Shown here: in pieces, positions 25,073 through 32,942 of the stretch
Layout of the letters: each line of letters starts with the position of its first letter
Numbering within the stretch: the first letter of the stretch is position 1
Assembly: GCF_014200495.1 (NCBI RefSeq)
Contig: NZ_JACHBY010000001.1
Coordinates: 558,001-622,000, forward strand
Reading direction: 5' to 3'
Length of the DNA stretch: 64,000 nucleotides
Source of the DNA: Mucilaginibacter geliditolerans
Lineage (GTDB): Bacteria; Bacteroidota; Bacteroidia; Sphingobacteriales; Sphingobacteriaceae
Translations under genes and position numbers: made by a program
Notes under the pieces: model-generated
What the model was told of the DNA's origin: nothing
The model's input: only the letters and a program-made list of their open reading frames with translations
Databases searched by the model: none

Positions 25073-25153
25073 GTGAAAATAAATCATATTAATTGCCCTT
25101 GCTGTAAAATTAACTGCTATTGCTGTATGAACAGCGATAGCCCATTGCTATAA
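25073..25153 (+). CDS. Cysteine-rich leader peptide 1 (26 codons)
   Basis: A GTG-started frame directly after the -7 box, ending with TAA at 25151-25153. Six of 26 residues are Cys, at positions 8, 10, 11, 15, 17 and 18, in the blocks NCPCCKINCYCC; the last seven residues are SDSPLL-like and uncharged apart from one Asp. The codons for C15-C18 lie inside the left arm of a hairpin (25116-25141), and an intrinsic terminator follows 25 bases after the stop. This is the layout of an amino-acid-biosynthesis attenuator leader, with cysteine, the end product of the operon, as the sensed amino acid. Translation is not proven; the start could also be the TTG two codons earlier. Confidence 0.8.
   Translation: MKINHINCPCCKINCYCCMNSDSPLL
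25116..25141 (+). promoter_or_regulatory. Attenuator hairpin overlapping the cysteine codons
   Basis: GCTATTGCTGT (25116-25126) pairs with ACAGCGATAGC (25131-25141), 11 pairs including one G-T, around ATGA. Part of the right arm (25137-25141, ATAGC) can instead pair with GCTAT at 25147-25151, and the adjoining AAGAGG (25152-25157) can pair with CCTCTT in the terminator's left arm (25181-25186). These alternative pairings are what an attenuation switch needs. Confidence 0.65.
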
Positions 25154-25178
25154 GAGGAAAATAAACAAGATACTATGA

Positions 25179-25213
25179 CGCCTCTTTAGCCTTAAAGCCA
25201 AAGAGGCGTTTTT
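25179..25213 (+). terminator. Intrinsic terminator in the sulfite reductase leader (attenuator)
   Basis: A perfect 9-bp stem, CGCCTCTTT (25179-25187) with AAAGAGGCG (25200-25208), 12-base loop, followed by TTTTT (25209-25213). It lies between the leader peptide and the sulfite reductase ATG at 25235, so it can only stop transcription before the operon. Confidence 0.88.
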
Positions 25214-25234
25214 ATAATATATAAATACAAGAAC

Positions 25235-27322
25235 ATGCAGAGTTTCAGAACGGAACTGGAGAACCCGATAGTTGAGCAGGATATAATAGATCTTGAGAAA
25301 AAGATAAGAGCTTTTCGCGAAGGAAAGATACACGACGAAAAATTCAGGAGTTTACGTTTAGCACGTGGCGTTTACGGTCAGCGCCAGCAGGGTGTACAAA
25401 TGGTACGCATTAAATTGCCCTTTGGTAAGATCACTTTCAAGCAATTATTGCGTATTTCTGATGTATCAGACGAATACGCCAGCCGTAACCTGCACTTAAC
25501 CACCCGCCAGGATATACAGATACATTATGTAAGCCTTGACAGAACCCCCCAACTTTGGGCCGAACTGGAAAGAGATGATATTACCTTACGTGAAGCCTGC
25601 GGTAATACCGTAAGAAATGTTACTGCCTCTCCTGCTGCCGGTATCGATCCATTGGAACCGTTTGATGTATCACCTTATGCGCATGCAACTTTTGAATACT
25701 TTTTGCGTAACCCTATCTGCCAGGATATGGGCCGTAAATTCAAAATCTCGTTCTCATCAAGCGATCAGGATACAGCTTTCGCTTATGTACATGATATTGG
25801 CGCTATCCCTAAAATAAAGGAAAACGGCGATCGTGGATTCAAAATATTCTTAGGTGGTGGCCTTGGCGCGCAGCCTATGTTAGCGCACTTAGTTGAGGAA
25901 TTTTTACCTGAAGATCAGCTGATACCTTATATAGAATCGATTATCCGTGTATTCGATCGTTATGGCGAACGCAATAACCGTAATAAAGCACGTTTAAAAT
26001 TCCTGATCCAAAAGATCGGGTTAGATGAAGTTGTTCGTTTGGCTAAAGAAGAACGCACTGCCAATAAAGTAAAAACTTACGTGGTTAACCGTGATACTGT
26101 TGAATTGCCGGCATTACCACAAACAACCGAATATCCAGAAGTTACTATCAGCAACCCATTACGCTACGAGCAATGGCTGGCTACCAACGTATTTGAGCAA
26201 AAGCAAAAGAATTTTTACGGTGTATATATAAAAGTACCTGTTGGTGATATCCCAACGGATACTGCCCGCAAACTGGTTGATGTTTTAAGGCCATTAGTGG
26301 CTGATGAAATCCGCATCACCCAAAACCAGGGTTTGCTATTGAAATTTGTTCGTAAAGAGGCATTGCCTGCTTTATATAACGGTTTAACAGAACTGGATCT
26401 GTCGGCTCCTGGCTTTGATAGCCCTGCTGACGTAACCACCTGCCCGGGCACTGATACCTGTAACCTAGGTATCTCAAACAGCATGACCTTATCAAAGGTG
26501 CTGGAAGACCTGATCTATAACGAATACGAGGAATTTATCTACAACCGTGAGATCAAGATCAAAATTAGCGGCTGTATGAACTCTTGCGGTCAGCATGGTT
26601 TGGCGCATATTGGTTTCCACGGCAGCTCATTAAAAGCCGGAACAAGGGTATTGCCATCGGTACAAGTGTTATTAGGTGGTGGTACTGTTGGTGATGGCAT
26701 AGGCCGCGCTGCTGATAAAGTAGTTAAAGTACCTGCAAAAAGGGCTACCGATGTTTTAAGAGCCGTTTTGGATGATTTTAAAGCAAATTCAATTGCTGAT
26801 GAAACATTCCATAATTATTATGACAGACAAGGTAAAGATTATTTTTATCAGTTATTAAAACCACTGGCAAACCTGGCAACATTAACTGAAGATGAATTTG
26901 TTGACTGGGGTCACCAGGAAACATTTGCTACCGCGATTGGTGTTGGTGAATGCGCCAGTGTTATAATTGATTTGGTAGCTACCTTATTATATGAGTCTGA
27001 CGAAAAAATGGGCTGGGCCAACAAAGCATACGAAAATGGTGCATGGGCCGATGCTATTTATCATTCATACAATGTATTTATCACTTCTGCTAAAGCTTTA
27101 TTACTAGATAAAAGCATCAGTAGCAGCACACAAGCCGGTATCATCCGCGAGTTTGATGCTCATTATATAGATAAGGGTGAATTTGCAATTGACGGTTCAT
27201 TTAGCGACCTGGTTTTACAGATTAACAAAAATGAGCCATCGCACGAGTTTGCAGCAAAATATAAAGCTGCCGCCGAAGATTTTTTAGGTGCGAGCAAGGT
27301 TAAAAGAGGGGAATTGGTATAA
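25235..27322 (+). CDS. Ferredoxin-type sulfite reductase hemoprotein with C-terminal HEPN-like domain
   Basis: A 695-residue siroheme enzyme. The ferredoxin-like and siroheme domains include FKQLLRISDVSDEYASRNLH, LTTRQDIQIHYVSL and NTVRNVTASPAAGIDPLEPF. The 4Fe-4S/siroheme ligands are C403 and C409 (TCPGTDTCNLG) and C447 and C451 (SGCMNSCGQHG). Residues ~560-695 form an extra all-helical region (ANKAYENGAWADAIYHSYNV) resembling HEPN domains, unusual for this enzyme. Nitrite and sulfite reductases share this fold; the context of cysH, cysDN and siroheme genes supports sulfite. No cysJ is present, so ferredoxin or another donor is likely. It is the first gene of the operon behind the cysteine attenuator. 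Confidence 0.88.
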   Translation: MQSFRTELENPIVEQDIIDLEKKIRAFREGKIHDEKFRSLRLARGVYGQRQQGVQMVRIKLPFGKITFKQLLRISDVSDEYASRNLHLTTRQDIQIHYVSLDRTPQLWAELERDDITLREACGNTVRNVTASPAAGIDPLEPFDVSPYAHATFEYFLRNPICQDMGRKFKISFSSSDQDTAFAYVHDIGAIPKIKENGDRGFKIFLGGGLGAQPMLAHLVEEFLPEDQLIPYIESIIRVFDRYGERNNRNKARLKFLIQKIGLDEVVRLAKEERTANKVKTYVVNRDTVELPALPQTTEYPEVTISNPLRYEQWLATNVFEQKQKNFYGVYIKVPVGDIPTDTARKLVDVLRPLVADEIRITQNQGLLLKFVRKEALPALYNGLTELDLSAPGFDSPADVTTCPGTDTCNLGISNSMTLSKVLEDLIYNEYEEFIYNREIKIKISGCMNSCGQHGLAHIGFHGSSLKAGTRVLPSVQVLLGGGTVGDGIGRAADKVVKVPAKRATDVLRAVLDDFKANSIADETFHNYYDRQGKDYFYQLLKPLANLATLTEDEFVDWGHQETFATAIGVGECASVIIDLVATLLYESDEKMGWANKAYENGAWADAIYHSYNVFITSAKALLLDKSISSSTQAGIIREFDAHYIDKGEFAIDGSFSDLVLQINKNEPSHEFAAKYKAAAEDFLGASKVKRGELV

Positions 27323-27324
27323 TA

Positions 27325-28116
27325 ATGTCAGCTACTGAAATAAAGAAACCGGTTAAAGAACCACGCATTACACTAGTTGGCGCAGGCCCGGGCGATGCTG
27401 ATCTGATAACCATAAAAGGCATTAAAGCTCTTAAAACTGCTGATGTGGTTTTATATGATGCCCTGGTGAATGAAGAACTACTGGAATTTGCACCTGAACA
27501 TGCTACCAAAGTATATGTAGGCAAACGCAGCGGTGATCACTCTTTCTCTCAGGAGAACATCAATAAATTAATGGTTGATTACGCCCTTAACTATGGCCAC
27601 GTGGTACGCTTAAAAGGCGGCGACCCGTTTGTTTTCGGTCGTGGTTATGAGGAATTAAATCACGCAGCATCATACAGCATTCCATGTGTAGTTATTCCGG
27701 GAATATCAAGTTCCATAGCTGTTCCGGGTCTGCAAAACATTCCGGTTACACACCGCGGCTTGAGTGAAAGCTTTTGGGTAGTTACCGGCACTACTGCCGA
27801 TGGCCGTATATCAGCCGATCTATACCAGGCTGCCCGTACCAATGCTACAATTGTGGTATTAATGGGTGTACATAAGCTAAAGGAAATTACACAGCTGTTT
27901 AAAAACGAAGGCAGAAATAAATTGCCTGTTGCTGTGATTCAAAGCGGATCAACCGAAAACGAAAAAGTTGCCATCGGCATTATTGATACTATTGTGGATA
28001 TTGTTGAAGAGAAGAAAATATCATCGCCTGCACTTATTGTAATTGGCGAGGTTGTATCTTTACACCCTATGTTCCAACCTATCAGGGAATTTTATGACAT
28101 TGTTGCCGAAGGATAG
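27325..28116 (+). CDS. cobA: Uroporphyrinogen-III C-methyltransferase
   Basis: A 263-residue SAM-dependent methylase: ITLVGAGPGDADLITIKGIK, DVVLYDALVNEELLEFAPE, VRLKGGDPFVFGRGYEEL, VIPGISSSIAVPGLQNIPVT and TIVVLMGVHKLKEI are diagnostic. It makes precorrin-2, the first step from uroporphyrinogen III to siroheme, the cofactor of the enzyme encoded just upstream. It begins two bases after the sulfite reductase stop and its 3' end overlaps the next gene by 23 bases, so translational coupling is likely. Confidence 0.93.
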   Translation: MSATEIKKPVKEPRITLVGAGPGDADLITIKGIKALKTADVVLYDALVNEELLEFAPEHATKVYVGKRSGDHSFSQENINKLMVDYALNYGHVVRLKGGDPFVFGRGYEELNHAASYSIPCVVIPGISSSIAVPGLQNIPVTHRGLSESFWVVTGTTADGRISADLYQAARTNATIVVLMGVHKLKEITQLFKNEGRNKLPVAVIQSGSTENEKVAIGIIDTIVDIVEEKKISSPALIVIGEVVSLHPMFQPIREFYDIVAEG

Positions 28117-29602
28117 CAGTTTAAAACTAATTCAGGATGATAATAACGAGGGCAATCAATTGTTCCCCGTATTTATTAAGCTGAATGAATTGCATACGGT
28201 GCTGATCGGTGCGGGTAATGTTGGTTTGGAAAAACTAACAGCGATCCTCAACAACAGTCCGCTTGCAAGGGTAACTGTTATTGCCAAAACCTTTGTGCCC
28301 GAGATTCATACTTTAGCCGGCGAATTTGATGGCCTCACCATCATCCAAAAAACATTTGCTGAGACTGATCTTGACAATGCCGACCTGGTAATTGCAGCTA
28401 CAAACGACAACGAACTGAATACTTACATCCGCCAATCGGCACATGATCGCAAATTACTGATCAACGTTGCTGATAAGCCGGAGCTTTGTGATTTTTATCT
28501 GGGATCAATTGTTCAAAAAGGTGATCTTAAAGTAGCTATATCTACCAATGGTAAATCACCGACGGTAGCAAAAAGATTAAAAGAAGTGTTAAACGAAGGC
28601 TTGCCTGCTGAACTGGATGTCACTTTACAGCAAATGAGCGAGCTGCGTAATTCTCTTTCTGGCGATTTTGCATATAAGGTTAAAAAATTAAACGAGGTTA
28701 CTTCGGTACTGGTTGGCAAAAAGCCGGAAAACAACAAAAATGTGATATGGCTAATTTGGGGCGCAATTATATTAGCTATTGGTGTAGCTGCGATATCATT
28801 GTGGTTTAAAGAACCCACCTTTAAACTATATGTTCAGGGTATTAGCCCTACTTTTTATTATTTTCTTGGGGCTGGTTTTGTTTTTGCATTGATAGACGGT
28901 GCTATCGGCATGTCATATGGCGTAACTGCTAATTCTTTCTCCTTAACAATGGGTATCCCTCCTGCCGCGGCAAGTATGGGTGTGCATTTGTCCGAGATCA
29001 TGAGCAACGGTATTGCCGGCTGGATGCATTACCGCATGGGCAATATCAATTGGAAATTGTTTAGAATGCTGTTAATACCGGGCATTATTGGTGCGGTAGC
29101 CGGAGCTGCGATCATCTCATCTTTAGAGCACTACAGCCAATACACCAAACCATTTGTTTCGGTTTATACACTTATTTTAGGTGGCATTATACTCTCTAAA
29201 GCATTCAACCTGAAACGCAAACGCACTACAGAAAAAATAAAACGCATCCCCCTATTAGGTTTAGGAGGCGGTTTTATTGATGCGATTGGCGGTGGTGGCT
29301 GGGGGTCTATAGTATTATCAACCCTTATAGCCGGTGGCCGTAATCCGCGTTTTTCATTGGGGACGGTTAAGCTTTCCCGCTTTTTTATCGCATTGTTAAG
29401 TTCGTTAACTTTCATCACCATGCTTCATAGCAATCATTGGGATGCAGTTGCGGGCCTGGTTATCGGCGGCGCGCTTGCTTCACCTATCGCAACCAAAATA
29501 TCAAACCAGATATCAACCAAGGCTATTATGGTATCGGTTGGTGTTATCGTAATATTGATCAGTATCAAAAGCATTTTCGCTTTTTTAGTTAAAGTAATTT
29601 AA
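28094..29602 (+). CDS. Fusion: precorrin-2 dehydrogenase (siroheme synthase N-domain) + TauE/SafE sulfite exporter
   Basis: A ~502-residue protein from the ATG at 28094, inside the end of cobA (a longer TTG frame from 28043 is less likely). Residues ~20-210 are a CysG/Met8-type NAD-dependent dehydrogenase (LNELHTVLIGAGNVGLEKLT, DADLVIAATNDNELN-like DNADLVIAATND, VADKPELCDFYLGSIVQKGD). Residues ~235-502 form a TauE/SafE (TSUP) transporter with about eight membrane helices (GAGFVFALIDGAIGMSYGVT, GIPPAAASMGVHLSEIMSNG, GGGFIDAIGGGGWGSIV). The first half makes sirohydrochlorin for sulfite reductase; the second probably exports sulfite or another sulfur compound. Joining them in one chain within a sulfite reduction operon is notable. 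Confidence 0.88.
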   Translation: MTLLPKDSSLKLIQDDNNEGNQLFPVFIKLNELHTVLIGAGNVGLEKLTAILNNSPLARVTVIAKTFVPEIHTLAGEFDGLTIIQKTFAETDLDNADLVIAATNDNELNTYIRQSAHDRKLLINVADKPELCDFYLGSIVQKGDLKVAISTNGKSPTVAKRLKEVLNEGLPAELDVTLQQMSELRNSLSGDFAYKVKKLNEVTSVLVGKKPENNKNVIWLIWGAIILAIGVAAISLWFKEPTFKLYVQGISPTFYYFLGAGFVFALIDGAIGMSYGVTANSFSLTMGIPPAAASMGVHLSEIMSNGIAGWMHYRMGNINWKLFRMLLIPGIIGAVAGAAIISSLEHYSQYTKPFVSVYTLILGGIILSKAFNLKRKRTTEKIKRIPLLGLGGGFIDAIGGGGWGSIVLSTLIAGGRNPRFSLGTVKLSRFFIALLSSLTFITMLHSNHWDAVAGLVIGGALASPIATKISNQISTKAIMVSVGVIVILISIKSIFAFLVKVI

Positions 29603-29605
29603 AAG

Positions 29606-30325
29606 ATGAGTGCGATTACAGAACATATAAAACAACAAATTGCAGGGCTCGATCCGGTACAGGCATTAACTGTTCTGGCTGAATCACATCCCGGTAAAGT
29701 TGTATTTTCAAGTAGCTTTGGATGGGAAGACCAGGTGATCACTCATATGATCTTCGCCAACAATATTCCAATCAAGGTATTCACATTGGAAACCGGCAGA
29801 CTATTCCCTGAAACTTATTACGTTTGGAACCGTACCATGGAAATGTATGACAAGGTTATCCATGCTTACTACCCAAATAATGAACTGCTTGAGCAAATGG
29901 TAAATGCCAAGGGTCCGAATAGCTTTTATGAGTCGGTTGATAACCGTAAAGAATGTTGCGGTATCCGTAAGATCGAGCCCTTAAAACGGGCCTTGGCGGG
30001 CAATGAGATCTGGATCACCGGTATTCGTGCCGAGCAATCATTGAACCGCCAGTTTATGCATGATGTGGAATGGGATGAGCAAAACAACCTGGTAAAATTC
30101 CACCCGGTTTATAGCTGGACATTAGACGAAGTAAAGAATTATATAAAACAACATAACATACCTTATAATACCTTGCACGACAGGGGTTTCCCCAGCATAG
30201 GTTGTGCGCCATGTACAAGAGCAGTGCGTGAAGGCGAAGATTTCCGTGCCGGCAGATGGTGGTGGGAAGATCAGTCGAAAAAAGAGTGCGGATTGCATGG
30301 GGTAAATGAAATTGTAGAAAAATGA
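29606..30325 (+). CDS. cysH: Adenylyl-sulfate (APS) reductase, CysH family
   Basis: A 239-residue thioredoxin-dependent reductase that converts activated sulfate to sulfite. KVVFSSSFGWEDQVITHMI is the nucleotide-binding PP-loop region, followed by FTLETGRLFPETY. The 4Fe-4S ligands CC...CxxC are present as C117-C118 (RKECCGIRK) and C200/C203 (IGCAPCTR), with the catalytic C228 in KKECGLH. The CC/CxxC set marks APS-type rather than PAPS-type reductases, consistent with the absence of an APS kinase (cysC) here. Gap to the previous gene is three bases; the stop overlaps the start of cysD. Confidence 0.93.
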   Translation: MSAITEHIKQQIAGLDPVQALTVLAESHPGKVVFSSSFGWEDQVITHMIFANNIPIKVFTLETGRLFPETYYVWNRTMEMYDKVIHAYYPNNELLEQMVNAKGPNSFYESVDNRKECCGIRKIEPLKRALAGNEIWITGIRAEQSLNRQFMHDVEWDEQNNLVKFHPVYSWTLDEVKNYIKQHNIPYNTLHDRGFPSIGCAPCTRAVREGEDFRAGRWWWEDQSKKECGLHGVNEIVEK

Positions 30326-31227
30326 GTAAACATCAACTGGATTATTTAGACGAACTGGAAGCGGAGGCTATTTATATTTTAAGGGAGGTAGCTGGCCAGT
30401 TTGAGCGCCCTGCCCTGTTATTTTCGGGTGGTAAGGATTCTATTACACTGGTGCGTCTGGCTGAGAAAGCCTTCAGGCCGGGCAAGTTCCCTTTCCCGCT
30501 GGTACATATTGATACCGGGCACAACTTTATTGAAACTATTGAATACCGCGATAACATGGTGAAACGCCTTGGCGAAAAACTTATCGTGGGTAATGTTCAG
30601 GATTCTATCGACCAGGGCAAAGTGGTTGAGCAAAAAGGAAAGAATGCCAGTCGTAATGCATTGCAAACAGTAACACTATTGGATACCATTGCCGAGCATA
30701 AATTTGATGCCTGTATAGGCGGCGCCCGAAGAGATGAGGAAAAAGCACGTGCTAAGGAGCGTATATTCTCTGTACGTGATGAGTTTGGCCAATGGGACCC
30801 AAAACGCCAGCGCCCTGAGTTGTGGAATATCTACAACGGTAAAATACACAAAGGCGAAAACGTTAGGGTATTCCCTATCAGCAACTGGACCGAGCTTGAT
30901 GTTTGGAACTATATCCGCCGTGAAAAAATGGAATTACCATCAATCTATTTCGCGCATGAGCGTGATTGTATCACACGTGGCGGTCAGTTGATGGCTGCAT
31001 CGCCATTCCTTAATATGGATGAAGAGGATGTGATAGAGCGTCGTAATGTACGTTTCCGCACTGTAGGTGACATGACCTGCACTGCAGCAGTTGAATCATA
31101 CGCTTATGAGATTGACGATATAATTGACGAAATAAGTGCCTCAAAAATAAGTGAACGCGGTGCACGCATGGATGATAAAGTAAGCGAAGCCGCAATGGAA
31201 GATCGCAAGAAAGGAGGCTATTTCTAA
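30322..31227 (+). CDS. cysD: Sulfate adenylyltransferase subunit 2
   Basis: A 301-residue PP-loop ATP pyrophosphatase that with CysN makes APS from sulfate and ATP. Diagnostic blocks: LDELEAEAIYILREVAGQFE, ALLFSGGKDSITLVRLAEKA (PP-loop), FPLVHIDTGHNFIETIEYRD, CIGGARRDEEKARAKERIFS, FPISNWTELDVWNYI and RFRTVGDMTCTAAVES. It overlaps cysH by four bases (ATGA). A ~90-base palindromic repeat separates it from cysN, unusual spacing for a subunit pair. Confidence 0.96.
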   Translation: MSKHQLDYLDELEAEAIYILREVAGQFERPALLFSGGKDSITLVRLAEKAFRPGKFPFPLVHIDTGHNFIETIEYRDNMVKRLGEKLIVGNVQDSIDQGKVVEQKGKNASRNALQTVTLLDTIAEHKFDACIGGARRDEEKARAKERIFSVRDEFGQWDPKRQRPELWNIYNGKIHKGENVRVFPISNWTELDVWNYIRREKMELPSIYFAHERDCITRGGQLMAASPFLNMDEEDVIERRNVRFRTVGDMTCTAAVESYAYEIDDIIDEISASKISERGARMDDKVSEAAMEDRKKGGYF

Positions 31228-31318
31228 TTTCGGAATTACAATTTAGGATATCGGATTTATAAATAAACAAATTATAAATCCATCAGAATCCGAAATCAAA
31301 AATCCGAAATCCGAAATT
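31226..31318. repeat. Palindromic repeat between cysD and cysN
   Basis: The element begins in the cysD stop codon (AATTTCGGAATT from 31226) and ends with AATCCGAAATCCGAAATT, with a TCGGATTTATAA / TTATAAATCC centre. The AATCCGAAAT words recur at 8352-8390. In the mRNA it would form a hairpin between two subunits of one enzyme. Confidence 0.7.
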
Positions 31319-31327
31319 CTTATAATT

Positions 31328-32578
31328 ATGGAAATACTAAAATTTATTACAGCAGGTAGTGTTGACGATGGAAAAAGCACCTTAATTGGCCGCTTATTAT
31401 ATGATAGCGAATCTATTTTGTTAGATCAGCTGGAAGCACTGCACAGCTCTAACCGTAAAAATGATGACGGTACCATCGATCTTGCCATATTAACCGACGG
31501 CTTAAAAGCCGAACGTGAACAAGGTATTACTATTGATGTTGCCTACAAATATTTTCAAACCGAAAAGCGCAAATTCATTATAGCCGATACCCCGGGCCAT
31601 ACACAATATACCCGTAACATGGTAACTGGCGCATCAAATGCTAACCTGGCTATTATATTGATAGATGCCCGTAAAGGTGTTATCGAGCAAACTATACGTC
31701 ACTCCTTTTTAGTGTCATTATTGGGTTTACCGAAGGTGGTGGTTTGTGTAAATAAAATGGATATGGTTGATTTCAGCGAAGAAGTTTATAACGACATCGT
31801 TAAAAATTACCAGGCACTTGCCGTTAAGGTTGGTCTTAAAAATGTTGTTTTCATTCCTGTAAGCGCGCTTAAAGGCGATAATATCGTTAATAAATCAACA
31901 AATATTAATTGGTACCATGGCAAAAGCCTGTTGGATTACCTGGAAACTGTGGAGATTAATATTGATGATACCATAGCACATGCCCGTTTCCCGGTACAGT
32001 GGGTTGTGCGCCCGCAAACTGATGAACTGCATGATTACCGTGGCTATGCAGGCCGTATATCAAGCGGATCATTCCGCGTAAATGATAAGGTTACTGTTTT
32101 GCCTTCAGGTTTTAGTTCAACAGTTTCAAAAATCGAGGTATTTGATAAAGAACCTGAAGAAGCATTCGCCGGCATGTCGGTAACTGTACATTTGAAAGAT
32201 AATATTGATATCAGTCGTGGTGATATATTAGTTAATACTGATTATCAACCACAATTATCACAAGTTATTGAAGCCGACCTTTGCTGGATGGATACCCGCG
32301 CGCTGGACACTTCGCATACTTATTTTATACAACATAACAGCAAAGTAACCCGCTGCCGCATACAGGAAGTATTACATAAAGTAAACATCAATACACTTGA
32401 AAAAGAATATGATGAAGACTTTAAGCTGAATGATATCGGCCGCATCATTATTAAAACAGCTGATCCTTTAGCATTCGACCCTTACCAGGTTAATAAAGCT
32501 AACGGTGGCGCTATTATTATTGATAGCCGTACCAATGTTACTGTTGGTGCGTTGATGCTAAGAGCTGTAGCTGATTAA
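31328..32578 (+). CDS. cysN: Sulfate adenylyltransferase subunit 1 (GTPase)
   Basis: A 416-residue EF-Tu-like GTPase that drives APS synthesis by CysD. Motifs: G1 TAGSVDDGKSTLIGRLLYDS, the switch region LKAEREQGITIDVAYKYFQT, G3 IADTPGHTQYTRNMVTGAS, G4 VVCVNKMDMVDF and the C-terminal barrel domains. It ends at ~416 residues, so no APS kinase domain is fused, in agreement with the APS-type CysH. Last gene of the assimilation operon; a strong terminator follows. Confidence 0.96.
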   Translation: MEILKFITAGSVDDGKSTLIGRLLYDSESILLDQLEALHSSNRKNDDGTIDLAILTDGLKAEREQGITIDVAYKYFQTEKRKFIIADTPGHTQYTRNMVTGASNANLAIILIDARKGVIEQTIRHSFLVSLLGLPKVVVCVNKMDMVDFSEEVYNDIVKNYQALAVKVGLKNVVFIPVSALKGDNIVNKSTNINWYHGKSLLDYLETVEINIDDTIAHARFPVQWVVRPQTDELHDYRGYAGRISSGSFRVNDKVTVLPSGFSSTVSKIEVFDKEPEEAFAGMSVTVHLKDNIDISRGDILVNTDYQPQLSQVIEADLCWMDTRALDTSHTYFIQHNSKVTRCRIQEVLHKVNINTLEKEYDEDFKLNDIGRIIIKTADPLAFDPYQVNKANGGAIIIDSRTNVTVGALMLRAVAD

Positions 32579-32596
32579 AGATTATTACTAGATATG

Positions 32597-32628
32597 AAAG
32601 GCGGATGATATAATCATCCGCCTTTTTT
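32597..32628 (+). terminator. Terminator of the sulfite reductase-cysN operon
   Basis: AAAGGCGGATGAT (32597-32609) pairs perfectly with 32613-32625 around a 3-base loop, ending in a run of Ts. It closes the operon before the second leader. Confidence 0.9.
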
Positions 32629-32659
32629 GTTTATTACCTTCTCCTTCCTTCTCACCACG

Positions 32660-32742
32660 CGTCATTGCGAGGAACGAAGCAATCCCCGACTATGCAAGTC
32701 TGCTCTGTAAAGTTTGGAATTGCTTCGTTCCTCGCAATGACG
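32660..32742. repeat. 83-nt palindromic repeat, copy 1
   Basis: The 24-nt arms 32660-32683 and 32719-32742 are perfect inverted repeats (starting CGTCATTGCGAGGAACGAAG). The 35-nt centre is not palindromic. Compared with the reverse complement of 46402-46484, only two of the 83 bases differ, both in the centre. Confidence 0.88.
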
Positions 32743-32782
32743 CTTGGTAAAAAAAACTATTTTCTTCTTTTTTAAAATAATT

Positions 32783-32813
32783 CTTGCACACTCAAATTAA
32801 AGATATATATTTG
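32783..32813 (+). promoter_or_regulatory. Promoter of the second sulfur operon (-33/-7)
   Basis: CTTG at 32783-32786, a 19-base spacer, then TATATTTG at 32806-32813, an exact TAnnTTTG. A start of transcription near 32820 would leave ~33 bases before the leader ORF at 32853. Confidence 0.7.
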
Positions 32814-32852
32814 TACTACTAAAAAGATAGACTTTATAGAAATAGTAGATAA

Positions 32853-32942
32853 ATGAGCACTTTAAAATCACTTCAGCAAAAAAACTTCAACACTTGTTAT
32901 ACCCAAATAACAACTGCTTGTATGTGCTGCTGCTGTCAATAG
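32853..32942 (+). CDS. Cysteine-rich leader peptide 2 (29 codons)
   Basis: ATG at 32853, TAG at 32940-32942. The peptide has Cys at 15 and 23 and then four in a row at 25-28, so that it ends ACMCCCCQ-stop. The first half is polar with no Cys (MSTLKSLQQKNFNT). The Cys run lies immediately before the stop codon, the best place for cysteine shortage to hold a ribosome at the end of the ORF. It lies 80 bases upstream of the porin gene of a transporter operon. It shares no sequence similarity with leader 1 beyond the Cys codons, so the two probably arose independently. Confidence 0.82.
   Translation: MSTLKSLQQKNFNTCYTQITTACMCCCCQ

Noticed and set aside
28043..28093. Longer N-terminus for the siroheme/TauE fusion from a TTG at 28043
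   Set aside because: The extra 17 residues are not part of the dehydrogenase fold; the ATG at 28094 fits the family start and the operon overlap.
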